Shown in pieces: positions 1 through 5,516 of a stretch of DNA of 6,142 bases. Made by a program: the position numbers and the translations under genes. The notes under the pieces were generated by a model. That model was not told the origin of the DNA and ran no database searches. It was given only the letters and a program-made list of their open reading frames with translations. Positions within the stretch are counted from its first letter, which is position 1; every line of letters starts with the position of its first letter. The DNA comes from Candidatus Bathyarchaeota archaeon (GTDB taxonomy: Archaea > Thermoproteota > Bathyarchaeia > 40CM-2-53-6 > RBG-13-38-9), in assembly GCA_023144075.1 (NCBI GenBank), contig JAGLGJ010000070.1, positions 1-6,142 on the forward strand, read 5' to 3'.

Positions 1-184
1 TCCAAAGATATTCAGACGTAATTTGTCCAATACGTTCGTCTGCAAAATCTGAACTAAATCTTGTAAACGAGTCTAGTTGCAGGATGTCACCAGAGCCAAC
101 CCATAGCAACATCACTAAAACAATGATGGATAACACAAGTCCTGCTAAACTTATCTTGTCAGTGAATTCTTCTTTAAATGACAA
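1..184 (-). CDS. nuoJ: NuoJ-like subunit, C-terminal half (partial, runs off left edge)
   Basis: I read a 61-residue partial frame starting at a TTG codon (184-182), beginning MSFKEEFTDKIS. It has one clear membrane helix at about residues 13-29 (LAGLVLSIIVLVMLLWV), then a polar loop and the segment IGQITSEYLW. That segment resembles the region just before the last helix of NuoJ/ND6 proteins. The gene follows the N-terminal nuoJ gene with a 1-base gap. TTG is chosen because a strong Shine-Dalgarno (AAGGAGGA, 198-191) sits 6 bases upstream; the ATG at 189 is out of frame and stops after 12 codons. Archaeal Fpo operons also carry nuoJ as two genes, which supports the call. The product would be a membrane-arm subunit next to NuoK. 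It could instead be a distinct small membrane subunit, since the C-terminus is not visible. Confidence 0.72.
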   Translation of the reverse strand, partial: MSFKEEFTDKISLAGLVLSIIVLVMLLWVGSGDILQLDSFTRFSSDFADERIGQITSEYLW

Positions 185-185
185 T

Positions 186-425
186 TCATTTCCTCCTTGT
201 CAGCATCACTGCTGCTATGAATAGGACGATTACGGCACCAGCGTAAATCAGGATCTGAAATACAGCAACATATGGTGCATTTAGCAGCCAAAATAATGCG
301 CCCAACGATACTGACATGGCGGCAAGAGCTATGACTGTATGTAAAAGGTCTCTAGACTCAACTGTCAGAACTGTAAATACACATGTAGCTACCAAGAGAC
401 CCATTTGTAAAATATCCTCAATCAT
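186..425 (-). CDS. nuoJ: NuoJ-like membrane subunit, N-terminal half
   Basis: This 79-residue protein has three membrane helices, at about residues 6-22, 28-48 and 53-74. The third carries the hallmark of the NuoJ/ND6 family, AVFQILIYAGAVIVLF (54-69). Its Y61 and G63 lie in the region where complex I structures show a flexible pi-bulge helix coupling the reaction site to the pump modules. Full-length NuoJ is usually about 160-200 residues with five helices. This gene ends after helix 3 (LTRRK), and the rest is supplied by the next gene. The ATG overlaps the nuoI stop as ATGA, and a GAGGGG Shine-Dalgarno lies about 11 bases upstream. The product is a structural and coupling subunit of the membrane arm, with no cofactor. 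The family assignment is secure. Confidence 0.9.
   Translation of the reverse strand: MIEDILQMGLLVATCVFTVLTVESRDLLHTVIALAAMSVSLGALFWLLNAPYVAVFQILIYAGAVIVLFIAAVMLTRRK
191..198 (-). promoter_or_regulatory. Ribosome binding site deciding a TTG start
   Basis: The minus strand reads AAGGAGGA, a near-perfect Shine-Dalgarno, inside the last codons of the upstream nuoJ half. Six bases separate it from TTG at 184, but only one base separates it from the ATG at 189, whose frame soon stops. The site therefore selects the TTG start of the downstream nuoJ half and couples the two genes. Confidence 0.7.
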
Positions 426-805
426 TCTTTTACATTCCCCTCAGGATTCCTTTTCCTCTTATAGTCATAGATTAGCCCATCTTGGTTTGAATCAGCAAGA
501 TCATAGGTTGTCTCTTGCGTTATAGCAGATCTTGGACAAATGTCAACGCACTCACCACAAAATACGCATCTGCCGGCATACCATTTCATATCACATGTTG
601 GGCCTTTTCCAATCATTTCAAGGGCGAAAGCAGGACATACACGAATGCATAGACCACAGCCGATACATTTGTTGTCGCTTGATTCGAGCGTATTGATAAC
701 TATTTTTCCTCTTGACCCTGGTATCGATTCATATTTTTCGAAGGGATATACAAGAGTTGATGGTTTCTTTAGCAGACTTTTCGCGCATTCATCTCTCATT
801 GCCAT
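422..805 (-). CDS. nuoI: NuoI-like 2x[4Fe-4S] ferredoxin-type subunit
   Basis: This 127-residue protein has two classical CxxCxxCxxxCP motifs: C47, C50, C53, C57 and C80, C83, C86, C90. Each set binds a [4Fe-4S] cluster. It corresponds to NuoI/TYKY of complex I, FpoI, and the polyferredoxin subunits of Ech and Mbh. It sits in the peripheral arm and passes electrons to the cluster in the NuoB-like subunit. Its position after nuoH is the standard order. The N-terminus is about 46 residues of mostly polar sequence, and no amphipathic anchor helix is obvious. The C-terminus is a charged tail (DYKRKRNPEGNVKE). A GGAG Shine-Dalgarno lies 10 bases before the ATG at 805; a second ATG two codons later is an alternative start. 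No electron-input gene (nuoE/F/G or a flavin F420 subunit) accompanies it here, so ferredoxin is the likely donor by inference. Confidence 0.93.
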   Translation of the reverse strand: MAMRDECAKSLLKKPSTLVYPFEKYESIPGSRGKIVINTLESSDNKCIGCGLCIRVCPAFALEMIGKGPTCDMKWYAGRCVFCGECVDICPRSAITQETTYDLADSNQDGLIYDYKRKRNPEGNVKE

Positions 806-820
806 TTTTTTCTTTCTCCA

Positions 821-1792
821 TCATATCATTAAATAGAGCTGAAGAATTATGATCTGTAAAATTGAGAGCGGGACCAAATATTTCCAAGACCCACTAACCA
901 TTTGATCGATTCTGAATCTTGCAAATTGTGCCCTAATGAATCCGATGATAAAGACGATGATTACTGTCTTTATTATGAACCATATGATTCCTGGAATCAA
1001 TGGGATAGGGCCTGTTGGACCTCCAAGAAACAGTGCTACAACTAATCCTGAAACAAACACAAGTTCTAGATCGTGAGCTAGTCTTAGAAGTCCAAGTTTT
1101 CTACCGCTGAATTCTGTCTGCCATCCTGCAACAATCTCTGTTTCCGCCTCTGGAATATCAAATGGTACAACCTCAATTATTGCGATAATTCCTATAATTG
1201 CTATTCCGAAACCTAATGGATTGAGTAGTATACTCCAAAATCCTTCAGCCGCCTGCCACGCAACAATATTGCTGACGGATAATGTACCTGCTAAAATTGC
1301 TGGACCTATGAGTGATACAGCCAGTGGCACTTCATATCCTAAAGTTTGTAATGCAGCCCTCATTCCACCCACTAAGCTGAATCGATTTGTTGATCCCCAA
1401 CCAGCTAAGAAAGCTAGAATCGCAAATAGTGTCATAATGAATATTAGAAAAATCAAATCCCCTTCAAATGATACAATTGCGGAAGTCCCGCTTATTGGAA
1501 CCATGAAGAGAGCTGTAAAAACAAGAGTCAATAGAAGTATTGGCGCCGCTCTGAAAATCATCTTGTCAACTGCTGATGGCTCAATATCTTCTTTTGCAAG
1601 CAGTTTAATCAGGTCTGCTAACGGCTGAAGTAGTCCTCGAGGGCCAGTGTGATGGGGCCCGTACCTGTTCTGTGCTCGTGCATATACTCTTCTATCTACC
1701 CATTGATAGAATAATGCAAGTGCGACAAGGAATATTATTCCTGGATATATCAGCACACTGAATAAATCGTACGCAACTACTTGCCATGACAT
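821..1792 (-). CDS. nuoH: NuoH-like membrane anchor subunit
   Basis: This 323-residue polytopic protein has about eight predicted membrane helices, the normal NuoH/FpoH/MbhM length. Family motifs are all present. The first loop has RAQNRYGPHHTGPRGLLQPLADLIK in frame at residues 39-63. It is followed by NRFSLVGGMRAALQTLGYEV (136-155) and by PFDIPEAETEIVAG (210-223) with TEFSG (226-230). Acidic residues along the family's proton path are kept: E154, E207, D212, E215, E217, E219, E227, and D241/E243. The subunit joins the peripheral arm to the membrane arm and begins the ion path. Its start overlaps the nuoD end by 16 bases. A perfect AAGGAGG (1810-1804) lies 11 bases before the ATG. The same family serves quinone-linked complex I and hydrogenases, so the protein alone does not reveal the acceptor. 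Confidence 0.96.
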   Translation of the reverse strand: MSWQVVAYDLFSVLIYPGIIFLVALALFYQWVDRRVYARAQNRYGPHHTGPRGLLQPLADLIKLLAKEDIEPSAVDKMIFRAAPILLLTLVFTALFMVPISGTSAIVSFEGDLIFLIFIMTLFAILAFLAGWGSTNRFSLVGGMRAALQTLGYEVPLAVSLIGPAILAGTLSVSNIVAWQAAEGFWSILLNPLGFGIAIIGIIAIIEVVPFDIPEAETEIVAGWQTEFSGRKLGLLRLAHDLELVFVSGLVVALFLGGPTGPIPLIPGIIWFIIKTVIIVFIIGFIRAQFARFRIDQMVSGSWKYLVPLSILQIIILQLYLMI

Positions 1793-2952
1793 TTTTTGAT
1801 GTGCCTCCTTAACTGATCAGTGGAACCAACCCACTTCTTCCGTTTACCAATATCTATAATCGCGATACGGTCGGTACAACTCATGCAGGGATCTATTGCA
1901 GCCAATGTGATGGGCAGGTCTGCTACGTATCCTCCTTTAAGCATGGTTGGTACTGAAGCCCAATTAGCTAATGTAGGAGCGCGGACTTTGTAACGTTCAG
2001 GCTTATCCGTGCCGTTTGATTTACCGTAATGAATGTCTTCTCCTCGTGGAGCTTCTACGATACTGACATTTTCTGCTGGCGGAACATTAATCGGCACTCT
2101 CACCCGTATTGGTCCTGAAGGTAGATGTTCTATACAGTAATCTAGAATCTTTAGTGACTCGAAAAGCTCTCCGACTCTTACTAATACTCGGGCTGCAACA
2201 TCACAACCATCATTAGTTATAATATCAAAAGGCGTCTCATCATACGCAGAATACGGATCATCTTTCCTGATATCACGTTTGATTCCGCTTGCACGTAGTG
2301 TGGGTCCTACAGCACAGAGATCAACAGCCTCTTGAGGTTTCAATATACCAACACCTACTGCTCGTTTCATAACGGTTCTCTCAGCCGGAACCGCTTTAGC
2401 GTAATATTTAACCCGCTCCTCCAAATGACGCATCCCCTTCAAGATCTGATTTATCATATCTGGGGTGAGGTCTCTTCTGACTCCTCCTATAGCATTGGTG
2501 GCATGAGTAACCCTGTTACCTGTAGCAAGCTCCATCAAATCCAGTACAAGTTCACGGTCACGCCAAGTATACATAAACAATGTATCCCAACCTATCTCAT
2601 GACCGGCAATACCAACCCATAACAGGTGACTGTGAACTCTCTCAAGCTCAGCAATAATTGTCCTGATAAAATCTGCTCTTCTTGGAGGGGTTATTCCAAG
2701 TAGGCCTTCAACATTGTTCGCATAACAGAGCTGATGCGCCATCGCACAGATACCGCATATCCTCTCAACAAGGTAAAGACCTTGAGTGTAGGTTCGAGCC
2801 TCGAAAGCCTTCTCTCCACCCCTATGAACATATCCTAAACGCACCTTAACATCCACAACATACTCACCGTCAATTGTGACGGTGATATGCTCAGGCTCCT
2901 TTAAAGCAGGATGCTGAGGACCAATAGGAATAGTAAATGTTGAATCACTCAA
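1777..2952 (-). CDS. nuoD: [NiFe] hydrogenase large subunit, group 4 type (NuoD homologue)
   Basis: This 391-residue catalytic subunit begins with the family-typical IPIGPQHPALKEPE (8-21) and has HRGGEK (43-48) with the conserved E47. It contains both [NiFe]-binding motifs: L1 RICGICAMAH (C66, C69, H73) and L2 DPCMSCTDR (C356, C359, R362). In complex I and Fpo the equivalent L1 position is rewritten and the nickel cysteines are absent, so this protein should still bind a [NiFe] centre. Other family blocks are VHSHLLWVG (106-114) and KVRAPTLANW (322-331). A 29-residue tail follows R362, the position where hydrogenase-maturation peptidases cut in the family. The start is TTG at 2952, overlapping the nuoC stop as TTGA, with GGTGGTGAT 5 bases upstream. 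Expected role: proton reduction or H2 oxidation in a membrane-bound complex. Related Mbs/Mbx enzymes reduce sulfane sulfur, but keeping all four cysteines favours hydrogenase. Confidence 0.93.
   Translation of the reverse strand: MSDSTFTIPIGPQHPALKEPEHITVTIDGEYVVDVKVRLGYVHRGGEKAFEARTYTQGLYLVERICGICAMAHQLCYANNVEGLLGITPPRRADFIRTIIAELERVHSHLLWVGIAGHEIGWDTLFMYTWRDRELVLDLMELATGNRVTHATNAIGGVRRDLTPDMINQILKGMRHLEERVKYYAKAVPAERTVMKRAVGVGILKPQEAVDLCAVGPTLRASGIKRDIRKDDPYSAYDETPFDIITNDGCDVAARVLVRVGELFESLKILDYCIEHLPSGPIRVRVPINVPPAENVSIVEAPRGEDIHYGKSNGTDKPERYKVRAPTLANWASVPTMLKGGYVADLPITLAAIDPCMSCTDRIAIIDIGKRKKWVGSTDQLRRHIKKCHGK
1804..1810 (-). promoter_or_regulatory. Strong ribosome binding site for nuoH
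   Basis: AAGGAGG on the minus strand lies within the 3' end of nuoD, 11 bases before the nuoH ATG at 1792. It supports that start despite the 16-base overlap with nuoD. Confidence 0.65.
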
Positions 2953-3464
2953 CTACCATCACCACCAACCTTCTCTATTTTAGCTTTGATATCATCAACT
3001 TTCCATTCTTTTCTAAGAGGAAAAACATCTTCAGGCCATCCATCAGGCAATACTAAAGTTCTTGGATCCGGGTGACCTTCAATAACAACTCCGAACATGT
3101 CATAAATTTCTCGTTCATACAACTCTGCTCCAGGTATAATTGTCGTGATTGTCGGTAGTTTAGGATCAGACTTAGGTGTTGTAACCTTTAAGGAAAAGAC
3201 TATTTCGTTATCATAACCTTCCACCTTGTTACCCATAAGATGATAGTATACTCCAATTTCTTTTCCCATGTCCACACCACTTATGGTAGAAATATGATTT
3301 ATAGAGAAATTGTCTTTTAGAAATGAGATAGTGTCTTTTAGTGCTGAAGATAGAACTGTTGCGAATATTCGACGGGGTTTCTGAATCTTAATTTCAAGTA
3401 AGTTTTGACCGAATTTTTCTTTGAGTGAATCAACAATCTTGTTTTCTCTATTCAATGTGGCCAT
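2949..3464 (-). CDS. nuoC: NuoC-like 30 kDa subunit
   Basis: This 171-residue soluble subunit carries the NuoC signature near its C-terminus: ELYEREIYDMFGVVIEGHPD (114-133), then PRTLVLPDGWPE (134-145) and PLRK (149-152). The N-terminal half is the usual alpha/beta domain. NuoC binds no cofactor; it packs against NuoD and NuoI in the connecting arm. It is a separate gene, not fused to nuoD as in E. coli. The length suits archaeal and hydrogenase-linked versions. The start at ATG 3464 lies 7 bases after the nuoB stop. The ribosome binding site is weak (GAGTTGAT, overlapping the nuoB end), which suggests translational coupling. The 3' end overlaps the nuoD start by 4 bases. Confidence 0.94.
   Translation of the reverse strand: MATLNRENKIVDSLKEKFGQNLLEIKIQKPRRIFATVLSSALKDTISFLKDNFSINHISTISGVDMGKEIGVYYHLMGNKVEGYDNEIVFSLKVTTPKSDPKLPTITTIIPGAELYEREIYDMFGVVIEGHPDPRTLVLPDGWPEDVFPLRKEWKVDDIKAKIEKVGGDGS
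2958..2966 (-). promoter_or_regulatory. Ribosome binding site for the TTG start of nuoD
   Basis: GGTGGTGAT on the minus strand resembles the AGGAGGTGAT anti-SD complement and ends 5 bases before TTG at 2952. It lies inside the end of nuoC. No in-frame ATG competes nearby; the ATG at 2959 stops after four codons. Confidence 0.5.
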
Positions 3465-3471
3465 ATGTTTA

Positions 3472-3894
3472 TCAACTCTGTTGAAGTGCTGTCAAGAGTT
3501 TTACAGCGGCATCAATAATTGCCTGTGGTCTAGGTGGGCAACCTGGAACGTACATGTTTACTGGAACTACTTTGTCTATTCCCTCGTGTACATTGTAGCA
3601 TTTTTGGAAAACTCCACCGGAACAAGCACAATTACCGAAAGCCATGACAAATTTTGGTTCAGGTACTTGGTCATATATTCGTTTGAACCTATCACGTATC
3701 TGTCTTGTTACAGTGCCCGTGCATAGTAAAACATCTGCATGTCTTGGGCTTCCACGAAGGATCATACCGAATCTTTCAATGTCAAATTTTGGATTGAGAG
3801 CTGCTAAGAGTTCAATATCGCATCCATTACATCCACCAGCATTGAAGTGAAATACCCAAGGCGATTTGACTCTTGACCATTTTACTATATCCAT
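3472..3894 (-). CDS. nuoB: NuoB-like / [NiFe] hydrogenase small subunit
   Basis: This 140-residue protein has four cysteines placed to bind one [4Fe-4S] cluster: C22 and C25 in GGCNGCDIELLAAL (20-33), C89 in GNCACSGG (87-94), and C119 in PGCPPRP (117-123). CxGCD with a spaced pair is the form of group 4 hydrogenase small subunits such as those of Ech and Mbh. Complex I NuoB has two adjacent cysteines in the first motif. This agrees with the [NiFe] cysteines in the neighbouring large subunit. The cluster would be the last relay before the NuoD-like active site. No signal peptide or extra ferredoxin domain is present. The ATG at 3894 lies 6 bases after the nuoA stop, with GGAG 9 bases upstream. 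The hydrogenase-like reading is inferred from the motif. Confidence 0.94.
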   Translation of the reverse strand: MDIVKWSRVKSPWVFHFNAGGCNGCDIELLAALNPKFDIERFGMILRGSPRHADVLLCTGTVTRQIRDRFKRIYDQVPEPKFVMAFGNCACSGGVFQKCYNVHEGIDKVVPVNMYVPGCPPRPQAIIDAAVKLLTALQQS

Positions 3895-3900
3895 TGTAAT

Positions 3901-4242
3901 TTACTCCACTCTTAATTTGAGAATTGGCAGAAGGAATATTACTGCAACCAATGTGATGCCTGCGTATAGTACCGGCATTATGCCCGGTGAACCGAGACTA
4001 GTCGCCAACATAAATGCAAGAATGTCAAAAACCAGAAAGAAAACAGCATATACGAAGAATCTCTCAACATTCACTTGTAGTTTTTGAGGTGGGAATTCTT
4101 CACCACATGCATATGGCGCTAATTTGTTGGCGGTTGCTTTTACTTTGGGCGATATCTTTCCGCCATACCAGTATAATAAAAGAGCTACAAGAAGAGAAAC
4201 AAGGAATACAAACGGAAGTGATGTTAAGATTCCATCCCACAC
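3901..4242 (-). CDS. nuoA: NuoA-like membrane subunit
   Basis: This 113-residue protein has three membrane helices, at about residues 8-26, 62-82 and 87-108. After helix 1 comes a loop with YACGEEFPP (44-52), matching the NuoA/ND3 YECG loop and its cysteine (C46). Helix 2 holds FDILAF (72-77) with D73; the second acid of the bacterial FDxE motif is replaced by leucine. In complex I this loop lines the quinone cavity next to NuoD and NuoB. NuoA is not part of simple Ech-type hydrogenases, so its presence marks this as a complex I/Fpo-like architecture. The start is GTG at 4242, with GAGG 10 bases upstream and a TATA-like element about 60 bases upstream. It is the first gene of the operon. Confidence 0.92.
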   Translation of the reverse strand: MWDGILTSLPFVFLVSLLVALLLYWYGGKISPKVKATANKLAPYACGEEFPPQKLQVNVERFFVYAVFFLVFDILAFMLATSLGSPGIMPVLYAGITLVAVIFLLPILKLRVE

Positions 4243-4300
4243 TTTGAATATCCCTCAATATGGTTTTATGTGAATAGAGCCATGTGAAGCGTGAAACTGG

Positions 4301-4316
4301 TATTTATTCTCTTCCG
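4301..4316 (-). promoter_or_regulatory. Likely archaeal promoter (BRE/TATA) of the nuo-like operon
   Basis: On the minus strand a purine-rich stretch CGGAAGAG (4316-4309) is followed by AATAAATA (4308-4301). This fits the archaeal BRE plus TATA-box layout. A start site about 22-25 bases downstream would fall near 4280, leaving a leader of roughly 35-40 bases before the GTG of nuoA. It is the best AT-rich element within 100 bases of the first gene. Assignment is by eye. Confidence 0.45.
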
Positions 4317-4320
4317 ACCC

Positions 4321-4330
4321 AAAAAAACGC
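4321..4330 (-). terminator. Possible oligo-T terminator after the methyltransferase gene
   Basis: The minus strand reads GCG followed by seven T (4327-4321). Archaeal RNA polymerase can stop at such tracts without a hairpin. It lies 216 bases after the methyltransferase stop and just upstream of the operon promoter, so it could separate the two units. Shorter T tracts at about 4516-4512 and in the 4364-4355 segment could serve instead or as well. Confidence 0.3.
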
Positions 4331-4481
4331 TCGAGATAATTTAGACAATTATAATAAAAAACTTCTAAACAGTTTATTTTATTCCCACATGGGGTACTGC
4401 TAAAAATTTCTATCTGGATACAACTATTTTATGATAATGATTGAATTCGTTTTTCGTATCGAATTTATTATTGCTATTTTA

Positions 4482-4497
4482 GTAACTGGTAACTGGT
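4482..4497. repeat. Short tandem repeat of a 7-base unit
   Basis: GTAACTG occurs twice head to tail, followed by GT of a third copy. It lies in the intergenic region just past the methyltransferase gene. It may be a chance slippage repeat; no function is indicated. Confidence 0.5.
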
Positions 4498-4542
4498 TAT
4501 TTACCGCGCACTAAAAAGCACATTGCACTAATATTGCTGAAG

Positions 4543-5196
4543 CTAGCGCACACTGGCACACTTTTTTCCAGCGACGATAACCCAATTTTCTATCAAATTC
4601 GCTTTCACATCTCTGAGACCAATCTTAATGAATAGACTTTTTAATTCATCAACATTGAATGGGCCATGTCCATACTGATAATGTGTCCCGAATCGTCTTC
4701 CAATCCATGTATCTCGAAAATCAGCAATGAGTATCCATCCTTCAGGTCTTAAGACTCTGAACATTTCTGATAAAACTGTCTCGGGGCTTGAGATTTCGTG
4801 GAAAACACCTCCAGAAATTACGAAGTCTATTGATCCTGTTTTAATTCCGATTGAGATTGCTTCAGCATTCATAATCTGAATTTTGTCGATAAGATGTTCT
4901 TTCTTGGCATAGCGTTTAAGATGCCATAACATATCCATGGATACATCAAGACAAATTAATTTTCCAGAATTCAACTTCTTAGCTAATGGTAAGCTAAAGT
5001 AGCCGGATCCAGCTCCAACATCTAGCATAATTTCGTCCCCTTGAATAATCATATGAGAAATTTTTTCTAAGAAAGCAGATTTGCAATCACCAAGAATCAA
5101 GATCTCTAGTAATCTTCGTATAGGGCTTTTAAGAAACCATCCTCCAATTTTTCCTCTTATTCCTGTCCATTCATCTGTTGTATATCGTGTTTTCAT
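4543..5196 (-). CDS. Class I SAM-dependent methyltransferase (substrate unknown)
   Basis: This 217-residue soluble protein has a Rossmann-fold methyltransferase domain from about residue 50. Motif I is LDVGAGSGYF (58-67), the acidic residue at the end of strand 2 is D84 in LICLDVS (80-86), and motif III is DFVISGGVFHEI (124-135). A FRVLRPEGWILIADF block (146-160) follows, typical of the UbiE/Methyltransf_11 type. The N-terminal 45 residues (with WTGIRGKIGGWFLKSPIRR) are basic and partly hydrophobic. They are not a recognised domain and may cover the substrate site or touch the membrane. The substrate cannot be read from sequence: small molecules, lipids, quinones or arsenic are all possible. 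ATG at 5196 is the first start after an in-frame TAG (5220-5218). The ribosome binding site is poor (GTGGGA). It has the same strand as the operon but lies 300 bases upstream with its own likely terminator, so it is probably a separate unit. Confidence 0.85.
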   Translation of the reverse strand: MKTRYTTDEWTGIRGKIGGWFLKSPIRRLLEILILGDCKSAFLEKISHMIIQGDEIMLDVGAGSGYFSLPLAKKLNSGKLICLDVSMDMLWHLKRYAKKEHLIDKIQIMNAEAISIGIKTGSIDFVISGGVFHEISSPETVLSEMFRVLRPEGWILIADFRDTWIGRRFGTHYQYGHGPFNVDELKSLFIKIGLRDVKANLIENWVIVAGKKCASVR

Positions 5197-5409
5197 CTTT
5201 TCCCACGTAGACGCTCGCTATGCAAGCCACACTAATATCCATCATTAATCACTAAGAAAATCTTCGGTTCTAAAAAATGATGGTGTGTGCAGAGTTCACT
5301 TTCTCTCCTAACAGCTAGCGAACCCCGAAAATAATGTGTTCATTTGATGGCTAATTATTCCTATAACACGAAATAAGCTGTAAAACTTTAGCAAACACGT
5401 TGAAACAGA

Positions 5410-5420
5410 CGAAGATATAT
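5410..5420 (+). promoter_or_regulatory. Likely archaeal promoter (BRE/TATA) of the MBL-fold gene
   Basis: CGAAG (5410-5414) directly followed by ATATAT (5415-5420) matches the archaeal BRE/TATA layout. A start about 25 bases downstream, near 5440-5445, would leave a leader of roughly 75 bases before the ATG at 5517. Confidence 0.45.
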
Positions 5421-5423
5421 GAC

Positions 5424-5443
5424 CAAGTGGACCTATTCACTTG
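5424..5443. promoter_or_regulatory. Inverted repeat next to the TATA box (possible operator)
   Basis: CAAGTG and CACTTG form perfect 6-base arms separated by 8 bases. The repeat begins 3 bases after the TATA-like element and covers the expected transcription start, where a bound repressor would block initiation. The arms are short enough to arise by chance. Confidence 0.3.
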
Positions 5444-5516
5444 TATCCTCTCTATCATCTTGGAGTAGATTCCATACTAGGAATTGAGACGTTATTACAG
5501 AGGTTCATTAATCAAA

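Larger units (their letters stand above)
4243..4542. other. AT-rich intergenic region between the methyltransferase gene and nuoA
   Basis: About 300 bases with no credible gene on either strand; all frames are broken by frequent stops. It holds the nuoA leader and ribosome binding site (GAGG, 4256-4253), the TATA-like promoter, several minus-strand T tracts, a small inverted repeat CCCA-CA-TGGG (4384-4393) and a tandem repeat of GTAACTG (4482-4497). No tRNA or other structured RNA was recognised. Confidence 0.6.
5197..5516. other. Divergent intergenic region between the methyltransferase and MBL genes
   Basis: About 320 bases with no credible gene. The plus side carries the TATA-like element and inverted repeat listed separately, and a GAGGT (5500-5504) 12 bases before the MBL ATG. 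For the leftward methyltransferase gene the clearest promoter candidate is CCGAAGA followed by TTTTCTTA (5267-5253, minus strand), with GATATTA (5239-5233) as an alternative; both are weak. No tRNA, small RNA or repeat array was recognised. Confidence 0.55.

Noticed and set aside
540..836. Plus-strand open frame of 98 codons opposite nuoI
   Set aside because: It lies antisense to a secure cluster-binding protein; its composition is that of a reverse-strand shadow.
1221..1628. Plus-strand open frame of 135 codons opposite nuoH
   Set aside because: It is antisense to well-conserved NuoH motifs and matches no known protein.
4442..4467. Inverted repeat AATTCG with CGAATT as a terminator hairpin
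   Set aside because: The stem is only about 6 AT-rich pairs with a 10-base loop and no T tract directly after it on either strand.
4541..5320. The octamer AGCTAGCG at both 4541-4548 and 5313-5320, flanking the methyltransferase gene
   Set aside because: Considered as a possible insertion boundary, but many 8-base matches are expected by chance in 6 kb, and nothing else is repeated around them.
5351..5458. A 35-codon minus-strand frame beginning MIERIQVNRS in the divergent intergenic region
   Set aside because: It has no ribosome binding site, no recognisable similarity, and overlaps the likely promoter of the MBL gene; this length is expected by chance.
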